This document shows positions 6,393 to 8,260 of a DNA stretch of 8,260 nt, piece after piece; the stretch's first letter is position 1; the number at the start of each line of letters is the position of its first letter. A program made the translations under genes and the position numbers. Below the pieces are notes generated by a model. The model did no database searches and was not told where the DNA came from. It saw only the letters and a program-made list of their open reading frames with translations. This stretch comes from Victivallales bacterium (GTDB lineage Bacteria; Verrucomicrobiota; Lentisphaeria; Oligosphaerales; Oligosphaeraceae), in contig JAGCTA010000101.1 of NCBI GenBank assembly GCA_017963875.1, positions 1-8,260 of the forward strand, in the 5' to 3' direction.

Positions 6393-7319
6393 CTACTGCA
6401 CGTCAATGATCGGCGCGCGCTGCCCAGCCTGGCATTCGCGTCGGTAGCGGGCGGGCAGGGCATGGTAATACTTCTTGAACTGCCTGGCGAAGAAATTGGA
6501 ATCATGGAAGCCGCATGACTGCGTGATGTCGTCTAGGGGAATCATGGAAGATTCCAGCAGTCTTGCTGCCTTTGCAAGTCGCAGGCGCGTAAAGTATTCC
6601 GTCGGCGGACGCCCCGTCAGCTTTCGGAAATTCTGCCTGAAACTGGAAATGGACATGAAGACTTTGCCAGCCATCTTTTTAAGCGGCCATTCATCCGAAA
6701 TGTTTTTCTCCAGTTCGGAGAGGAGGCGAGTCAGTAGTTCAATGTGATTGATTTGCCGTGACGGACCAGCCCAATGGCAATGACTGGAAAATAGAAGCAT
6801 GACGCGCAGAAAATCGCTTAGGAGGAGTGTCCTGTTTCCAGGGAGAAGGTCGTTGTTGAGATTGTCCATTTCATCTAGAATGCTGATGACTTCGGGGAAG
6901 AATTCCTCTTGAAGGCGAATGCCATCGGTGCGGTTCTGTGTGGCTTCTTTTGCTGATAGATTGAACAGAAGTTGAAAGCCTGGCAGGCCAGAAAGGTCGG
7001 AAAGGAAGTTTCGGACAAATTTCCGAGTGAACAGCAGATTGTATATCTCCAGGTTTTCATACATGACGTAGCAGTGGCTCTGATGAGGGGGGATGAGAAA
7101 AACATTGCCAGGGGTGATTTCCCATTCATGCTGGCCAATCCGATGGATACCGCGCCCCGAGGACACCATTACCAGTTCGTAAAAGTCCTTGTGCTCGTGT
7201 TCTTTCGGAGTATTCTTCTCATCGCTATGCAATGTCTTGCGGCAGACGAGGCTAAAGTCATCGCTGACAGTGTAGGAGACAATGCTTTTTGTGTATTCTG
7301 GATTTCTGGGCTTTTTCAT
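6393..7319 (-). CDS. AraC-family transcriptional regulator
   Basis: The 308-residue protein has an N-terminal cupin-like sensing domain and a C-terminal double helix-turn-helix. The cupin part includes HEHKDFYELVMVSSGRG (41-57), the conserved acidic residue in a metal- or sugar-pocket strand, and the EITPGNVFLIPPHQSH turn (67-82). The DNA-binding domain spans about 195-295. Its first helix-turn-helix lies near 212-235 (LKKMAGKVFMSISSFRQNFRK). The second, near 262-284, bears the family signature (DDITQSCGFHDSNFFARQFKKYYHALPARYRR). It probably senses a mono- or oligosaccharide and activates the neighbouring glycosidase operon. It converges with the GH110 gene and diverges from the pseudopilin, with which it shares a symmetric promoter region. 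The ATG at 7319 lacks a clear Shine-Dalgarno site; no better start is seen. Confidence 0.92.
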   Translation of the reverse strand: MKKPRNPEYTKSIVSYTVSDDFSLVCRKTLHSDEKNTPKEHEHKDFYELVMVSSGRGIHRIGQHEWEITPGNVFLIPPHQSHCYVMYENLEIYNLLFTRKFVRNFLSDLSGLPGFQLLFNLSAKEATQNRTDGIRLQEEFFPEVISILDEMDNLNNDLLPGNRTLLLSDFLRVMLLFSSHCHWAGPSRQINHIELLTRLLSELEKNISDEWPLKKMAGKVFMSISSFRQNFRKLTGRPPTEYFTRLRLAKAARLLESSMIPLDDITQSCGFHDSNFFARQFKKYYHALPARYRRECQAGQRAPIIDVQ

Positions 7320-7350
7320 GTTTTCAACATTTTCAGTTAGCTTCCAATTG

Positions 7351-7378
7351 AATATAGTATTCTATAATGTTTTGTCAA
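7351..7378 (-). promoter_or_regulatory. Promoter of the AraC-family regulator gene
   Basis: On the minus strand TTGACA (complement of 7373-7378) and TATATT (complement of 7351-7356) are separated by 16 bases, a strong sigma-70-type match. The start of transcription would lie near 7344, giving a leader of about 25 bases before the ATG at 7319. The -35 hexamer is part of the inverted repeat at 7370-7401, so a protein bound there would affect this promoter directly. Confidence 0.6.
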
Positions 7379-7401
7379 ATCGTGCGATTTTTTTGACAAA
7401 A
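7370..7401. promoter_or_regulatory. Large inverted repeat between divergent genes
   Basis: The left arm TTTTGTCAAATCG (7370-7382) mirrors the right arm (7385-7401), which reads CGATTT, four extra T (7391-7394), then GACAAAA. The inner AAATCG-TG-CGATTT is perfectly symmetric. Each outer arm contains TTGACA, pointing left at 7373-7378 and right at 7393-7398. The element is a good candidate operator for the AraC-family protein or another dimer acting on both divergent genes. Confidence 0.5.
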
Positions 7402-7429
7402 TGTTCTAAGATTTTCTTTTTTTTAACTG

Positions 7430-7435
7430 TATAAT
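7430..7435 (+). promoter_or_regulatory. Likely -10 element of the pseudopilin gene
   Basis: A perfect TATAAT lies 58 bases before the ATG at 7494, preceded by an oligo-T tract (7413-7424) and by TG. At normal spacing there is no -35 match (TAAGAT at 7407-7412). The nearest TTGACA (7393-7398) is 31 bases away, too far for a standard promoter. This pattern suggests dependence on an activator or on upstream AT-rich DNA. Confidence 0.4.
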
Positions 7436-7493
7436 ATATAAAAAACGAGTTTGACATATTGTGTTGTTTAATCATAAAAGGAGAATATCGAGC

Positions 7494-8207
7494 ATGAAGA
7501 TTCAAGACGTAGCAAGAAAAAGCCTTGCATTCACTCTGATTGAGTTGTTGGTTGTCATTGCGATCATCGCGATTCTGGCGGCGATGCTTTTGCCAGCGTT
7601 GGCCAAGGCGCGCGAAAAGGCACGGTGCATCAGTTGCGTCAGCAATCTGAAGCAATTGGGGCTGGCTGGCGTTGTTTACGCAGATGAGAACAAGGGCGAA
7701 CTGCCGACTCATCCAGACCCCGCATCAACCTCCGCTGTCACCTATCGCTGGATGCATAGGATCAACGATGTTCTTCCAGTCATCGACAGAAGCAAAGGCA
7801 TCGGTGTCATGATGCCAATTATGAGTTGCCCTGCGGATATACGCTTCAATTTGATGTGGCGGGATTTGAAATCGACGGATAACTCCAACGACAATCCGAG
7901 TTACGGAATGAACATGGACTTGATCTGGATATCACGCAAGAATGTCCATTCGCAGTTGAAGGCCCCGACGACGACTGTCATGTTCGCCGATTCATTGCAC
8001 GCTTCAAGCGACCCGTTTGGCGCACCATATTCTGGCGATCCATCATGGGGTTCGCAATCCTGGGCATTGTTCCATACGGACGTCGCCAAGCGTCATAGCG
8101 GCGGAGGCAATTTCGCCTGGGTTGACGGCCATGTGACGACCGAGCAGGGCGGCAAAGTGGAGACATACAGGGCGAACCGTAATACGTATTGGAAAGGGAA
8201 CTGGTAA
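7494..8207 (+). CDS. Pseudopilin-like protein with H-X9-DG motif
   Basis: The 237-residue protein begins with a short basic leader ([12 protein letters not shown]) and a class III prepilin motif, [20 protein letters not shown] (13-32). Glu17 is at mature position 5, so a prepilin peptidase would cut before Phe13 and the hydrophobic helix would anchor the product in the membrane or in a pseudopilus. The segment [21 protein letters not shown] (51-71) and the C-terminal [14 protein letters not shown] identify the DUF1559/H-X9-DG family, with H201 and D211-G212 exactly nine residues apart. These proteins are highly expanded in Lentisphaerota and Planctomycetota; their function is not established. 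Cysteines occur at 45, 48 and 112. The ATG is chosen because AAGGAG (7478-7483) lies 10 bases before it; an upstream GTG at 7461 would only add 11 residues before the leader. It diverges from the AraC gene. Confidence 0.92.
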   Translation: MKIQDVARKSLAFTLIELLVVIAIIAILAAMLLPALAKAREKARCISCVSNLKQLGLAGVVYADENKGELPTHPDPASTSAVTYRWMHRINDVLPVIDRSKGIGVMMPIMSCPADIRFNLMWRDLKSTDNSNDNPSYGMNMDLIWISRKNVHSQLKAPTTTVMFADSLHASSDPFGAPYSGDPSWGSQSWALFHTDVAKRHSGGGNFAWVDGHVTTEQGGKVETYRANRNTYWKGNW

Positions 8208-8232
8208 CCGACTTCGTATCAGGTGAATCGAC

Positions 8233-8260
8233 ATGCACATTTCTCATGGATTTGTTTGGG
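8233..8260 (+). CDS. Start of a further gene, cut by the window end
   Basis: AGGTGA (8221-8226) lies 6 bases before an ATG that opens MHISHGFVW and stays open to the end of the window. It starts 25 bases after the pseudopilin stop, so the two could share a transcript. In related genomes such pseudopilin genes are often followed by carbohydrate-active or hypothetical genes, but nine residues are too few to name the product. Confidence 0.45.

Noticed and set aside
5696..6505. Long open frame of 269 codons on the minus strand
   Set aside because: It lies mostly opposite the GH110 gene and overlaps the end of the AraC gene. Both have clear family motifs, and the antisense product shows no recognisable domain.
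7451..7479. TTGACA at 7451-7456 as a promoter for the pseudopilin
   Set aside because: The only -10-like sequence at proper distance (about 7473-7478) would start transcription inside or after the Shine-Dalgarno site, leaving no usable leader.

Overview
This 8.26 kb window is bacterial and most resembles the Lentisphaerota/Verrucomicrobiota side of the tree (Victivallis-like). The best clue is the gene at 7494-8207. It combines a type IV pseudopilin N-terminus with a C-terminal H-X9-DG motif, a family expanded in Lentisphaerota, Planctomycetota and Verrucomicrobiota. Its neighbours, a GH20, a GH110 and an AraC regulator, suit a glycan-degrading, probably animal-associated bacterium. The taxonomic assignment is inference from gene content, not from a marker gene.

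The left part (about 1-2785) is AT-rich and carries three minus-strand genes: a secreted protein of unknown function (1178-2101), a small multi-pass membrane protein (608-988) and a DUF2752 membrane protein (110-583). The last two are close together and probably co-transcribed. A 684-base stretch without a convincing gene (2102-2785) holds several small inverted repeats, a possible broken short ORF on the minus strand, and at its right end a good promoter with a symmetric operator-like site.

The right part (2786-8260) is richer in G+C and forms a carbohydrate cassette. A GcnA-like GH20 beta-N-acetylhexosaminidase (2786-4657) is followed after 63 bases by a GH110-type alpha-1,3-galactosidase (4721-6367). 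A convergent AraC-family regulator (6393-7319) comes next, then, divergent from it, the H-X9-DG pseudopilin (7494-8207). A new ORF with a good ribosome binding site starts at 8233 and runs off the window. Neither glycosidase shows a signal peptide. The simplest reading is that terminal alpha-1,3-galactose and beta-HexNAc are removed from imported oligosaccharides in the cytoplasm, under control of the adjacent AraC protein. The shared region between the regulator and the pseudopilin contains a strong minus-strand promoter and a large inverted repeat carrying two back-to-back TTGACA hexamers.

I found no CRISPR array, insertion sequence, tRNA or rRNA. I see no clearly new defence or mobile system. 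The most unusual items are the apparently cytoplasmic GH20/GH110 pair, the pseudopilin beside it, the cluster of hairpins in 2318-2612, and a Shine-Dalgarno-preceded three-codon ORF at 1069-1080.
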